Source of the DNA: Bombyx mori | Taxonomy: Eukaryota; Arthropoda; Insecta; Lepidoptera; Bombycidae | Assembly: GCF_030269925.1 (NCBI RefSeq) | Contig: NC_085121.1 | Location: forward strand, 5,101,501-5,165,500 | Reading direction: 5' to 3' | Length of the DNA: 64,000 bases | Shown: positions 42,265 through 55,229 of the stretch, piece after piece | Position numbering within the stretch: position 1 is the first letter of the stretch | Layout: each line of letters starts with the position of its first letter | Position numbers and translations under genes: made by a program | Notes under the pieces: model-generated | Told to the model about the DNA's origin: nothing | The model's input: the letters and a program-made list of their open reading frames with translations, nothing else | Databases searched by the model: none

Positions 42265-42493
42265 ATTAGTATCGGGTCAATTTAATTCAGTACTAAGTGC
42301 AAAGATTTCCCCGACAAAATGGTGCGGTAAGTACTCAGAGTGCAGCGGACGCGGTGAAAGTGTGAAGCGAACGCGGAAGAGACTTCGCGGTTATGTTAAA
42401 CGAACAATGTTACATTTAAACGTTTGCAAAGAAGCATTAGTTATTTTGCGATTCACAACCCGCCTATCAAGTGTGCGAGCGACATGATGTTAA

Positions 42494-42816
42494 TCTATAT
42501 ATATACGTGTTAGTTACACTATTTATAACTCAAGAACGGCTGAACTGATTTGGCTGAAAATTGGTGAGGAGGTAGCTTAAAACCAGGAGAAAGACATAGG
42601 ATAGGTAGATAGATAGACATAGGATTTTTATCATGTTCCCGTGGGACGTGACATAAAACGTGGTATAACAAAACGTAACTGATATGGAATAACAAAACGC
42701 AACTGACAGCTAAACGTAATATATTCTATGGTTAATTATAGTAAAATTTTGAAGTTGACCGTTTGATGTATTTGAAAAAAACCGTGTGGCAGAACAAAGT
42801 TTGCCGGGTCTACTAG
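42494..42816 (+). mobile_element. Non-autonomous Helitron, type 2
   Basis: Starts TCTATATATATACGTGTTAG after an A, ends GCCGGGTCTACTAG before T. It shares only its termini style and the AAGAACGGCTGAACTGATTT region with type 1. An internal tandem of ATAACAAAACG(T/C)AACTGA lies at about 42665-42705. Confidence 0.75.
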
Positions 42817-42911
42817 TAAGTTATAATAGACAGCAGAACGTCCATAAGGACAATACGGTCACCAACTTTGAGATATACGGCTGAAGTCGCCATTGTCGAA
42901 CAACGACTGTC

Positions 42912-43072
42912 TTTCCCTCATTCCACCTCCGGTGGTAGATTCTGCGAAGCACTGCTCTTGCTAGGTTCAGTGTTAGCATCACTCCGGTATGAGTCCCGTG
43001 AGCTCACCTACTACTTACGCTGAAATAGCCTCTCAAGGCTATCAGCTTGGGTAGGAAAAAAAATCCTCATTC
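42912..43072 (+). repeat. Family C repeat, short copy
   Basis: GGTGGTAGATTCTGCGAAGC, CGTGAGCTCACCTACTACTT and TAGCCTCTCAAGGCTATCAG, ending in an A run. 5' truncated compared with 23104. Confidence 0.75.
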
Positions 43073-43503
43073 CAGAATATATTGCTACTTCGGGTAGTAG
43101 GTGAGATGATACTTAGCTACGTTGACGTTCTGTATAAAAACCACCATATTGGTTTGGAAACACGCTGAATATCCAAGATAAATTAAAATTTTATTTACAA
43201 ATTCAATTCTCAAAATAGCGAATAAAGAAAGTAAGAATATGCTGTAGATCTATATGTGTAGATAAGACAAAATAGTTCTGTAACTTGTTTGGATTTGCTT
43301 AGGGACCCATTTTTGTTTTCTTTTTATATATGTGGCTTCACTGCTATCGATAAAATAATAAGTTACCCACCATTTTTTATGAAAAAAATCAAGAGACAAA
43401 AAATGAGTAAAAGTCTAGAAATGTCAGTGAATATCCGTACATTTTGGACCACTAGGTAAACATTAGGCCAAATGAACACGACATTAATAATACATATCTA
43501 TCC
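43073..43503. other. No gene recognised
   Basis: AT-rich DNA. Confidence 0.35.
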
Positions 43504-43752
43504 TACTGGTGGTAGGACCTCTTGTGAGTCCGCGCGGGTGGGTACCACCACCCTGCCTATTTCTGCCGTGAAGCAGTAATGCGTTTCGGTTTGAAGGGTG
43601 GGGTAGCCGTTGTAACTATACTTGAGACCTTAGAACTTATATCTCAAGATGGGTGGCACATTTACGTTGTGGATGTCTATGGGCTCCAGTAACCATTTAA
43701 CACCAGGTGGGCTGTGAGCTCGTCCACCCATCTAAGCAATAAAAACAAAAAA
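43504..43752 (+). mobile_element. Family A SINE
   Basis: Full-size plus-strand copy from ACTGGTGGTAGGACCTCTTG to CCATCTAAGCAATAAAAACA. Close to consensus. Confidence 0.9.
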
Positions 43753-43950
43753 ATAATATAAAGCTTTGGATCTTACGTCTGATGACGTACATGCATTGGA
43801 AGTAAAGAAATCTAACGTGATAAGATTCTTGTTTTACTTTCTTCGGACAAAAACGATTTGAACAGTTACCTCGTGCGATGATGATCATTTCCGTTCCGAG
43901 AACTCTGAATGGCGCACTCTAACAAAAGTAAAAACAGTGCTGTTGCACCG

Positions 43951-43958
43951 TGACGTCA
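43951..43958. promoter_or_regulatory. CRE-like site TGACGTCA
   Basis: A third TGACGTCA in unique DNA between two SINEs. A single 8-bp match; function is only inferred from the motif. Confidence 0.2.
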
Positions 43959-44061
43959 GCCGTGACCCTAACTAGCTGTATATGCTGTATTTTGACTCAG
44001 CTTGTTTAATGCTAAAACTAAATCGAAACATAAATCGCCTAAAACTAAATGCTAACTAATT

Positions 44062-44305
44062 ACTGGTGGTAGAACCTCTTGTGAGTTCGCGCGGGTAGGT
44101 ACCACCGCCCCGCCTATTTCTGCTGTGAAGCAGTAATACGTTTCGGTTTGAAGGGTGGAGCAGCCGTTGTAACTATACTGAGACCTTAGAACTTATATCT
44201 CAAGGTGGTGGCGCATTTACGTCGTAGATCTCTATGGGCTCCAGTAACCATCAGGCGTACTGTGAGCTCGTCCACCCATCTAAGCAATAAAATTAAAATA
44301 AAATA
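44062..44305 (+). mobile_element. Family A SINE
   Basis: Plus-strand copy starting ACTGGTGGTAGAACCTCTTG and ending CATCTAAGCAATAAAATTAA. About 16 bp are missing in the CCACTTAACACCAGG segment (AGTAACCATCAGGCGTACTG). Confidence 0.88.
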
Positions 44306-45617
44306 AATGCACCACAGATAACAATAAAACATAGTTTTATGTAAAAAAGTTTCTTTTTTTTTTTTTTTATTGCCAGTTTTTTTAATCGTAGGTATAATAA
44401 CTTCATGGTGACATCTATGCGGTTCACTGCGGCAAAACTATCGGCCAAATGAAATGCAGTTACGTTCATTGAACTAAGCGCTTCCGTGTGCAAGCAGGAA
44501 GCCTCCGACACTTTCCCTTTTACCCGAGCGCAGCAGCCGACCTATAACTTTACCGACTTAAGAAGCGTCCGGTATAAATGAGTGATCGTTCAACGTTACC
44601 ACTCCTGAACTCGTTCGGGTTATAATGTAGTTAACAAATGAGGTTAAGTGATGCTTCATATGAGGCAGCTGTTGAGCGTTTGAACCGAGCTTCCAACGGA
44701 GATAAAAGCTAAAAGAGCCTACAGAAAGCCTTTTGATTACATGCCAGACCACTTCCTTCAAGTTCGTTGGCCATTCACGCCAAAGTAATTGTTATTTTGC
44801 ACGTATCGAATTATCTTTCCTAAAAATAACGGTATCCAGTTTAAATAGGGAATGTTCAACGCAGTAAGTACATTGCATTAAAAAAATAACCCCCTTCCTA
44901 AATATGAATTTCATGAATAATACATGAGTAATAACTAGTTATGAACTAATGAATATCTGAATAACGTTTGCAGTAAAAGTCGAAACAACACGAACGAATC
45001 GGTTCCTGTTACGCAAACAAGTTTCAAAGCAGTTAATTCTTATTGAGTAAGAAGTTTCGAATTCGCGTAGCGGTTCAGTCTAAGACAACTTGGCTGACAT
45101 AATACAGACGAGGAGGCGCCTCCAGTTGACCTATATACCACTCGCGGACATTGACCCCGTAGCTGCGACTCGTGTGGCCGAATCGGAAAGGGGTGCCCGA
45201 ACAATTGTAACTTGTGGCATCGGACACGTATACCTTCAACGTAAACAAAAAAAAAAATAACGGAGAAGGTAATTTATTTATCCATAATATATTTAAAGTA
45301 TTTACAATTAATATTGTAATTTTTAGAAATAGTTCATAAATCACTTAATTTTAAACTAAGCTGCATTTAAAACAACAGACACAACGAAACTGTTATTGTA
45401 TATACATTTTTTTTTTTTTATCGTATTGCAAAAAGCCTGTAAACGGGCGAACAAAAGAACAAAAACAAAAATAGGCAGAGCGGTAGCGATCGAAGCGAGT
45501 GCAGAGTTCACGATCGGCCGGCGACCTGCCGAAACTGGGGTGGGCCAAGTCTAGAGCCTTGCGGAACGCCGCGCCGGAATATCCACTGTTCGTAAATTGT
45601 AACCGTAATTCAGACTT
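44306..45617. other. No gene recognised
   Basis: AT-rich unique DNA with a poly(T) run at 44355-44370 and a CpG-richer patch at 45480-45590 (GATCGGCCGGCGACCTGCCG). No coding support for the minus frames at 44293-44761 or 45075-45344. Confidence 0.35.
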
Positions 45618-45784
45618 TTTAATAAAACTGGCTTCTGCCCGCGACTCCGTCCGCGTGGAATAGTTACTTTGGCATAACGCTAAATTTTACGCCCACTTCA
45701 TTTACGCCCAAATCAGACCAGTAGTTCCTGAGATTAGTGCGTTCAAACAAACAAACTCTTCAGCTTTATAATATTACTATAGAT
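45618..45784 (+). repeat. Dispersed repeat, LINE or SINE tail
   Basis: AAACTGGCTTCTGCCCGCGA, CTCCGTCCGCGTGGAATAG, GAGATTAGTGCGTTCAAACA and CTTTATAATATTACTATAGA. This ending is one that I recall from many lepidopteran repeats. Single copy here. Confidence 0.6.
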
Positions 45785-45789
45785 AAAAC

Positions 45790-46065
45790 GTCTTATTCGA
45801 AATCCTGTTTTTTAAGTTACCGCAGTTTATAGACATCACAACGTCCTAACTTGCGTCATGAGCTTGAAGTCTCAGTTGCATTGTATAATAGCAGTTCAAC
45901 TATTTAAATTCAATTAGAATGTATTACTGCTTCGCGGTAAAAATAGCCAGGAAACGGAAACTATACGTTAAATAAAATTAAAATTTTGATCGACTATTTC
46001 AAATTGGATGGCAGTATTCACATCTGTTCCGTGGAGCTCGTGTACTCAATTTCAGTAATAAAATG
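45790..46065 (-). repeat. Degenerate family A copy
   Basis: CGCAGTTTATAGACATCACA, TGAAGTCTCAGTTGCATTGT and TTACTGCTTCGCGGTAAAAA align with minus-strand family A blocks at low identity. Confidence 0.4.
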
Positions 46066-48460
46066 GCATGATCATACGAAAAACTAAGCACTTATTACAT
46101 ATGAAAATGTGGCTTATTAATAAATAAATAAAAACAATAATCCTGTTCGTCGGTAAGTATGGCTGGACTAAACTTATTTTTCAATAAAAATTAAAAATAT
46201 TTGTTAATAAAAATTAAAAAAACGATGACCGACGTATATCTTAAAAATTTGACAGGATAACATCTGCCAGATCAACTTAATATATCAGAATCTTATTACG
46301 GAAGAAAACTAGAATAGTGATTTAATATTTATCAATTCATAATATATCAATGTATATGTTACAATTATCGATTTAAATGTTACGTCACTTCAGGAATGGT
46401 TGTTGAAATTTTATACCAGAAGATTTATTGGATATTCTCTGTAAATATTAATATACATTTACTTGTTACATTTCGCTTTAATCTTCAACAATAAGTTTCT
46501 ACAATGTTTATACGTTGACACGGAAAGATTTGTGAAAACATTTTGTTATCACACGCATGTTTTTTTTTCTATTTAAGTGGACATGTCATTGCCCTTACGT
46601 ACCTAGGTATTATCAACAGTTTAAATTTTTGTTAAGACTGGATTCATATTTAAAGAAATTTTTTAAATAATATTTGCTTGCTAACAAAAATAACTGCTTT
46701 TTTAATACGTGGCGAACATAATTACATACGAAAGTACACTTCACCGTTGTAGTAAAACAAAACACGTATGCTTGTCTGTTTTATTGTGAAATGAAAAATT
46801 AAATGAATGGTCATGACTTTCTCATATTAATGGTCATGATTTTAACATACAAAATGATCGAACAGAAAAGATACTCAAATCAATAAATATTAATGAAACA
46901 ATAACGAATTGAATCGGTCACTTAATTTTGCAAGCGGAACCCTATAAACTTTTATCAATTCATATTATATACTTAGTTCAGGATGTAGGACATGAGAAAC
47001 GTAAATTATTAGAAATACGTGAAACAATAATAACACGATAAGGAATAGAAACAGTGCCTACTGTATCTAGGGCAAGTCAGACCTTAAGAACACAACGCCA
47101 TAGGAAATCATTAACCTAGTATTTCTGCGACGCTTTCAAATGCCTACATTTAATATTTAAAACAAAACGTTATACATAATTGTCGGTACAAGGAACCGTA
47201 CAGAGAATAGAGCGCATGGAACTTACTAATTTAATCGAGGCGACTTAAATTTCAAGTATTTTACTGATATTTACAGGAGACACCGTTATCTCGTAATATT
47301 TATAGAATGGGACACTTTGGCTCAGACATCAATTAACTGCCAAATACTGCCCCACGGATGCTAATGAATGTATCAGAAAACATATGGGGATAATTTCGTT
47401 TTCGTAAATTAAAAATAATAATTCAAGAAAGTATTAACGTAAATTTTATGATTGGAATACTATTCTGTTTAAGATGGTGGACGCTAAGGAAATCGAAAGT
47501 TTACACGAAACTCGAATATCGCTACATTTAAAAATATTGTGTGTGTGTTTGTCTGAGTAGTTGCAAGTAGGGGAGCGTTGCTAATCTAACTGACCTATAT
47601 AATGTGTTCGGTGAAAGACCTCGTAAACTAGTGGCAGTGCATTATTCCAGCAATAATACTCTATGATACGAGCTGTATACGATTATGATGCCTAACGCCA
47701 ATGCTTTTAGATCAAATTTTCTATAGACCGTTCCATATGAGCTACAGAATAGAAACAAAATGGTTTCGCGGAATAATTTTGTTTAAAACGCATTCATAGG
47801 TTTAACTAATTTCTAGAACGTGCATTTGAACGAAACAACCAGTTGCGGTAGCTTCCTGCAATGACTGTTGCCTGGTGTAATCATTTCACTCGCTGCCTAT
47901 TCATGTTATTATGTATGTACGGGTATGTTCTAGAGATCGTCATTTGTAAATTCAATTGTTCGCTTTGGCATTCAGTCAATGCTATTTTACGGCAACGCTT
48001 TTCGATATTCGAAATCATACATTAAGACAACTATAGAATATCTCTATTAAGTATTTTAATAAAATTTGATATAATCTGTGATCCTAGTTTGACAAATTTT
48101 CATAAATATAATCTGTGGATTAATTTCAGCTTTCCCGCCATAACATAAATGTAATGAGTATTCTTTTTTTTGCAGTTCTAGGTTGTAGCAACTTTTGAGT
48201 TATTTTAGTTTTACCCAGTCACTCCAAAATAAGATACTTCGCCTTTCGATATCTACGTTTAAATATAATAAAGAAAAAAGTCAACAAATTTTAGTGTCAT
48301 ATCAATCGTACTTTGATTGACAATTTTAGGTTACACAAGCTGAGAAAATGCGAGTCAATGCAATACCACTCGCTAATTACTGTTTTAGTCTTAGTAATTA
48401 CTTAACTTTTTAGTTTTACTAATATATACTCGTAGACTGTTTGAAAATTCATTAAGTATC
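46066..48460. other. Unique AT-rich DNA, no gene recognised
   Basis: No frame over 60 codons. A short direct repeat of AATAAAAATTAAAAA lies at 46178-46222. A good splice acceptor-like tract TCTTTTTTTTGCAG ends at about 48175, but the following frame closes after a few codons. Confidence 0.4.
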
Positions 48461-48461
48461 T

Positions 48462-48506
48462 AAGTTGGAAACCTAGTGAATAACTCATTCACTAGGTTTC
48501 CAACTT
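48462..48506. repeat. Perfect 20-bp stem hairpin with 5-nt loop
   Basis: Arms at 48462-48481 and 48487-48506 (AAGTTGGAAACCTAGTGAAT and its exact reverse complement) enclose AACTC. The stem is uninterrupted, whereas typical microRNA precursors have bulges and a larger loop. It may be a recent palindromic duplication, a small siRNA-type hairpin or a relic of a fold-back element. No repeat copy is seen elsewhere in the window. Confidence 0.75.
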
Positions 48507-50178
48507 TTATTACTTTATAATATACTGTGCACTTATTATGCACAGGCTATTTTCAAATTAATGTCAAGCTCCGTGCAATTACTGCTAAAATTATTTACAT
48601 TCTGTGTGCACTTGTGTGAAATGGTTTTCTACCACATTTTTAATTTCACGAAAAACATAGAATCGGTAGTATAAGTAACTTCATATTATAACGTAATTTT
48701 TCTTAACCTTATTTTTAAAGAATAAAGAATACTCACATTTTTGTTTATTGATCCAGTTGTATACTTTTTCAGCCCTTTTCCCTCATCTCTAGTAAAACAG
48801 AGCGATGTAGAGTTGTTTTGACCTGAAAAAAAATTGTATATATATTTTTATTAGTACTATTAAAATCAGTGTGATTAATAATAATAAAATTTGTCAAGCG
48901 TTAACTCGAATTTTAATTAACAAAATTCCCATTTCTATGATTAACATTTTATTTGGCTATTGCCTGGATAGGCGTATGAGCTCACGGCCCATCTGGTATT
49001 AAATGGTTACCGAAGCCGGAGTGAGTATCGAATTCTCTATTCTATTATACATATTATATAAATATAAATAAATATATTATATGTAGTCAATCGACTGTCC
49101 CTTCAAATCGAACCACATAGCGTATTAAATATTCCGTATTAATGATATCAGGCTTCTAATATACCCTACAAATTTTCCACAATTCGTTAAATGAGATATA
49201 TAAATGAGATCCATGGTTATTGACTGTGGAAGATCCTATTTATTGGTTGTTGAACATAGCTTCGAGGCAGTTGTGTTCACGATTTCATGCGCAGACGCTT
49301 TATATTTAGACATCCGACTAATTATAATATTTGTATTTTTTGCTTGCCAATTGATTAATGTAAAAACATGCTAAGTGTTTGCACAAGGTTATCGCACATC
49401 ACTGAAAACCACATCCGAATTATAATAATTAAGGTGAACACACAGACAGACACGCAAACCTTGTTTACTAATTCTATATAAGTCTATATTTTGCAATAAA
49501 ATAGTACATAATTTAAAAAAAACTCTTTCTATTTTCTTCTTTTTTATATTTTGTTTTTGTTTTTTATTTTGGTTCATTGGTCATGTTTTCATTTTCATTC
49601 TATTCCAAAGTTTTCAATGCGTCTTGAACTAAACTTAAACGACGCTTAGTAAAATTGAATTAATATTGAAATTATATATTTTATATCAAAAATTGATTTT
49701 TCCTCATTAAAGGATCTTAAATTGAGGTATAGATTTGAGTTCTGCAGATTTGTTACTCTTGGACTTTCACTGAGAGAATTTATTGTAAATCCACTAGTAT
49801 GATCGTTCCAACATCGTCATGATCTACAATGAATATTTGTGTTAAGTACTTTTGAATAGTAATTAGGCTTTTGAGTAGATGACTTCATCTATATTAAGGA
49901 ACAGGTAACTGCTTAATGAAGCCATAAACACAATACGTAAGCTGCCACCCTCGTTAGGCTTGGATTGATATCAAATACTCAATAGCATTTGAGTTATATA
50001 TAATCTTATACGTCAAAGTGGAACATGTGATTGCTTGACCGCTGAAGTGCGAGGGTACTTCAACCTGGAATCTAATGTGGAATCTTTCTCAAATGTGCAC
50101 TATTTTTTTAGGTACAGTAACAAGAGCGAAATATGTTCATTAACAAATAACTTCATCCTAAGCGTTCACTTAAACTTT
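48507..50178. other. Mostly unique DNA with a family A relic
   Basis: At 48947-49020 TATTGCCTGGATAGGCGTAT, GAGCTCACGGCCCATCTGGT and TTAAATGGTTACCGAAGCC is a short minus-strand SINE relic. The rest is AT-rich and shows no gene. Confidence 0.45.
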
Positions 50179-50436
50179 ACTGGTGGTAGGACCTTCTGTG
50201 AGTCCGCACGGGTAGGTACCACCAACAGGCGGGGGCCTATTTCTGCCGTGAAGCAGTAATGCGTTTCGGCTTGAAGAGTGGGGCGGCCGTTGTAACTATA
50301 CTTGAGACCTTAGAACTTATATCTCAAGGTGGGTGGCGCATTTACGTTGTAGATGCCTATAGGCTCTAGTAACCACTTAAAATCAGGTGGGCTGTGAGCT
50401 GTGTGATGTCCACCCATATGAACAATAAAAAAAAAT
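50179..50436 (+). mobile_element. Family A SINE
   Basis: Plus-strand copy from ACTGGTGGTAGGACCTTCTG to ATATGAACAATAAAAAAAAA. It carries small insertions (ACAGGCGGGGG and GTGTGATG) relative to the common form. Confidence 0.88.
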
Positions 50437-51714
50437 AGCATATTTTAAATGATATGAACCGAAACGCTTTCCTCGAGCACAGTCGAGTACAATTGTGAAT
50501 ATCGAAAAATAAAAATCGAAACTTCAATTAATAATTTAACATATAAACAAAAGTTCAAATGAATTTTAAGTTAATGGACGAAAAAAGTGTTAAGCGACTG
50601 GATCAAAGGAAAGTTTCTAACAAGTGTGATAAATCATCTATTTCCGCTGTCGTAATTCTCGATATTTTCTCGTTTCTTATGATTAAAAATTTGTTCCTTG
50701 AAGACCGATTTCGATAATAAATTATCTATTAAAGTTTTGTAATGTTTGATCAGATTTTTTGATGTCAGAAACGATAGTGAACGATGGCGGAACACCATCT
50801 GAGATAGAGTCCTGGAATGAGACGAACCGAAGTATAGGATTTTGGGGAGCAGGAGGACCATTGATATTCTTAAATAGAAAACATGTAATATCTTGTTATA
50901 GAGACCTAAAGTCGGAAAATGCATTTTGTGTGGGAATTTTAATAACAACTAAAAACAAACGCTTAAAATAAAATTCATTTATTTTTTAATCATAAATTAT
51001 TTCAGCCTTTTTAGCCCGTACATAAGTAGTAAAATTTTTTAACAATAAAACTGCACAGCGCTTTTAAGCGAGTGTATATTTAGGGCAAAATGCGTAGCTT
51101 TCAATGGTGGTAAGGAAATCAAAATAGTGTTAAATAATATATAAGAGTGTTACATAAATACAGATAAATAACGGAGAATGTTTCAAATATATGTAAAGAC
51201 GCGAACCAGACGCAAGTCTCAATCGTTTTCTATAATTAAAAGTAATTTTGTATCTTTATTCCTTGACGATTACTTACTGACAATACTTGACGGTCTCATA
51301 TTAGTTTAAAAAAACCGGAAGTGCAATTTTCTTACACAGTATAGTTTCATTTTCAAATACATTCGTTTGCTACTAAGTTTATGAATGACAAACTAACGAA
51401 GGACATACAAAATTTTCTCTGTAATAGTAGAATTTGCTCATTATTTACTAAAATCTCTGAGCAGAACCACAACTACTCAGGAGTGCATCGACATAGTACT
51501 TTCATCGGGCTTCCCGAGTTGTAGACATAATAAAAACTACGATGACGTGACGGGAAAAAATAATAAACCCGAGATTATTTTAAATAACTTTAAATTTATT
51601 ATAGTTCCCGATAGTTTTAAATTCAAATTAACAAAAAAGATTCGAGACAAAGTCGCTAAAGCTCCAAAAATGGCTAGTATTAATTTTCAAACACTTTTAT
51701 TGCCATTTAAGGGA
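50437..51714. other. No gene recognised
   Basis: AT-rich DNA. The overlapping frames at 50634-50971 on the two strands show no domain. Confidence 0.35.
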
Positions 51715-51835
51715 AACAAGTATAAGGTCCATCTGATGATGAGTGGGTATCGTTGTTCATATAGATACATCAGTAATACCAGAGGCACAGACAAAACGCT
51801 CGAACTGCTAGTCCGCCTTCGAAGTCGTTAAAATA
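51715..51835 (-). repeat. Degenerate family B tail
   Basis: GTCCATCTGATGATGAGTGG, CATCAGTAATACCAGAGGCA and CAGACAAAACGCTCG match the minus-strand tail of family B. Confidence 0.5.
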
Positions 51836-53189
51836 ATCTACCATACTACCTTATTTAATAAAACCGAATATATTACAAACGTGTGTTTTAGACCGACTAG
51901 GATTTTGACCTCTTAACCAGATTGATATATGAAATGTTACAACGTAATCCTGGGTGTATATCTCATTAATTCCAAACAAATTAATAAATTAATTAAATTT
52001 TATTAATATTTATTCGATTTGTAATCCTAAAACATGTTACATCATAAAAATATTAGTTATACTACTAAAGTAATACGTCTTTAGATTAAGATATTTTTTT
52101 TAATCAAAAACTTTTTTAGAGTTCAGTTTAATTCAAATTATTACTTTTTAAATAATTTACACCACACTGCAATTAACCACTCAACGTTTAAGCTGCTATT
52201 TGCAAATACCATTTTTCTGTAAAAATCCAAACACAATCCTACTAGAATGATTGCGTGAAAAATTATTATATGAAATGAAAATTAAAAACAATTAATATTA
52301 TACAAGGTTTTAAAATTTTAAAGACCTTCTATTCTCAAAGAAGAAGACTCCCCTGCAGCATTCCAAACAGAATCCTGTGTCTCAAAATCCTTTGAACAAG
52401 TCACTCTTCACTTATTTCTCACATTAACGGTCACCATCAGTCGATGCCACACTAGTCTGAAAATTTAAAAGCACGTCACAAGTTCATACGGGGGACGTTT
52501 CATACACCAGGAAGGATAGATAAACATAGAAGGTATCGAGCAGTCGGAATTGGAGATCTGCGTGGAGCGCGAGATAGCTGAACAACCGCACGGCACGCCG
52601 GTTAAGCGGTGACTGACCGACACAGTGCCGCACCACCCCGCCTGGATCGCTCCTCCGGGACCCTTCCGCCGGGAATCAGACCCGCACTGTGCGAACCCAA
52701 TAACGTTTTCCTCGCACAGTCGCATGCCTTCCCCCAAACCGCTACCCTGTACTCTCAACAGGTTTCGACTGTTTTAAAATTCGAACAATACACACCATCA
52801 CCCTCGCTAATATTCAGGAAACATAGAACGGCTCTGAAAATCTGGCTGGAAAATCCGGGAAGGCGGGTGTTGAATAAAATTTCGAAATGTTACGAAACCA
52901 ATGTCAATGACCCGTTTCGGTATTGTGTTTCTGCAGTTTTTATTTTGATGAAAAATAGAGAAAATGCAACTCGCGTTATATATATGTATATATATATTTA
53001 TTAATATAGCAAGGTGGCTATGCAACATTGAGTCTAGTGGTCCCCGTCGATAGTGAAAGTGGCCGCGGTCTCGGCGAGTGCTCTCGGGGCCAATACACGA
53101 CCTCTTCAGAAAATGTATTAGATCGTTGCTAATAGAAGCCTTGCGGCTTATTAGCCTTCATTTGTTGTATATAAAATACTATGGTACAT
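51836..53189. other. No gene recognised, one GC-rich patch
   Basis: AT-rich except for 52540-52760 (CCGCACCACCCCGCCTGGAT), which is open on both strands for about 100-130 codons. Neither protein reading resembles a family I know, and the plus frame runs on into TA repeats (52975-53000). It may be a fragment of an unrecognised element. Confidence 0.3.
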
Positions 53190-53330
53190 ATATATTAGAA
53201 ATGTGAAAGTTTGTATGTTTGCTACTAAACACCCCACAAAAATGGTCGAACGTATTTAGATGAGGAATTGCACAAAGACTATAACTTCGATAAGCACATA
53301 AGATATATGTACCATGTAAATAACATGACC
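53190..53330 (+). repeat. Possible degenerate dispersed repeat
   Basis: AATGTGAAAGTTTGTATGTT, AATGGTCGAACGTATTTAGA and TGAGGAATTGCACAAAGACT resemble a lepidopteran repeat that contains the phrase for an insensitive tail around GAACCGATTTGGATG. Weak similarity from memory only. Confidence 0.3.
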
Positions 53331-54842
53331 CGGGTAACGACTGGTATACCTGAGGTAATATATCGTCTTTTCGCATTTAAACTGTATAATCTCAAAACTT
53401 ACTTATTTTACAGGAGAGTGTTTTAAAGGTTTAACATGTGATATTTTTAATATTAATCATCTTTGCAACATAATTTTTTTATTTTTTCCAGTTACATTAT
53501 CTGTCTTTTAAAGTAAGATAAAATTATGTATTAATTTTGTTATAGTAGTCAAAATACTGGTAACCAAAAAATTTAACTAAAACTAAACTACGCTCTTTTG
53601 ACAGTATTTATAAGAAAAATACTGGTGATACCAAATGATTCCGCATATTAACTCAATTTCGAATTGTTTTGGAAATTTTACACTTTTAATGCAAAAAGAC
53701 GATGTATGATAGAGTATTCGCGGGTCCGTGATTCGTACCAACAGACCGAAAGCTCGAAATGGACCGAGCGGCTGTCACTAAGATGAGCTACTCTTAGTTT
53801 GGGGAAAATACAAAACTTTTCATTGTTTTTAAATTTGAAATTAAACGTAGGTGAAACCGCGAGCGTGGCTAGTAGTATTTACCTACTAGTTGAAACATAA
53901 TAAAAAAAAATTCAACGACATCATACTAATGATAGAAAATCATGTTCAGAAGTTTAATAAAGTAACAACTAATCCATAACAAGCTTAGGGACATTGACCT
54001 TAATCAAAATCCCAAAATATTTCATTAGTCGAAATCATCATCATTTAATTGAAGTAGTAATTTAAATATTTGAACACAAATTAAAATTGAATAATTAAAA
54101 ACAAATTTAAAAAAAAACATTAATCGATTAATCAATTATTTTTTGATATTTTTGAATCAAAACTATTTATATTGTTTTCGGACAGTTTTGGAATTCGTAG
54201 TCCTATTAGGAACAAAAACTAATAAATAAAATGTCTTCCTATCTCTCTTTTTATATACGTTTAATGGAAGAAAGTGTTAGCTTTCATTAATAGTTCAATC
54301 ACCTCTAGATTGAGCGCAGCATGTTACTTTTATTTCGAACTATGCCTACAAGACAATCGATGTATAAGCAGTTTCCTTTTTAACAAATTTAACGAAGTCA
54401 TATCATTGTTGGTACATTAGAGAAAGGTGGGGCCCATCTAAACTTTATACGTATAGTATGTTCATATGTATTTTTTCTATTTCTTTTTTATTTACTTTTC
54501 CACATTTTATTATGTATTAGTTAACCCTTTTATTTGTACACATTATTAGTTATGTAGCTTTTAATACTGTAACTCTAATACGGTATGTTTAGTTTGTTTT
54601 CATTATTATAGTTATTATTTTTTACTTAATATACTTTAATTAAGATTGTATTTTACCTTTTACATCTAGTGCCATGATTTTTGACGGCATCACAATTTTA
54701 TACCGTTTAAAAGTGTGTTCGTGAGCCATTTGAACAAATTTGTGCATTTCAACTATATATGTAGTTAACATTTCAGTAGTTTCTGATAAAGTATACTGTA
54801 AATTTTTACTTTGAGTTTAAAATGTTATCGAAGTTGATTTGA
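53331..54842. other. No gene recognised
   Basis: Very AT-rich unique DNA; no frames of note. Confidence 0.4.
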
Positions 54843-55120
54843 AGCTCACGATCTACCTAGTGCTTCAGCTACTAGAGCCTATAAACATTACAACGTATGC
54901 CGCTATTCATTTTAAAACTTTTGTCTCTTTTAATAAAGTATCAATTGTATTTTCACTGGGGCAGCCGTTGTACTGTAAAAACTGAGACCTTAGAACTCGT
55001 ACCTCAAGGTAGGTGGCGGTATTTACGTTGTAGATGTCTATGGGCTCCGGAAAGCAATTTATATAAGGTGGGCCGTGAACTCGACCACTCACCTGAGCAA
55101 TAAATAAAAAATAAATAAAA
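54843..55120 (+). mobile_element. Family A SINE, partial, with inverted fragment in front
   Basis: The plus-strand part starts at GGGGCAGCCGTTGTACTGTA (54958) and ends CCTGAGCAATAAATAAAAA. Before it, 54843-54903 (AGCTCACGATCTACCTAGTG, TATAAACATTACAACGTATG) is a degenerate minus-strand tail. It is the third fold-back arrangement of this family in the window. Confidence 0.65.
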
Positions 55121-55229
55121 TCGCGAAATAGCCAAGACGGTGGTATCCTTCACTTTGCATCAGTATTTTAAGATTATTAATTACGAAGTTAGATGCGGAA
55201 AATTGTATTTTTTCATTTCCTTTGAAGGC

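Noticed and set aside
48160..48200. Strong acceptor TCTTTTTTTTGCAG as exon 2 of the 38612 gene
   Set aside because: In the required phase the frame closes after about six codons.
52465..53004. Overlapping 97- and 131-codon frames
   Set aside because: They lie on opposite strands of one GC-rich patch; the plus frame ends in TATA repeats and neither matches a known family.
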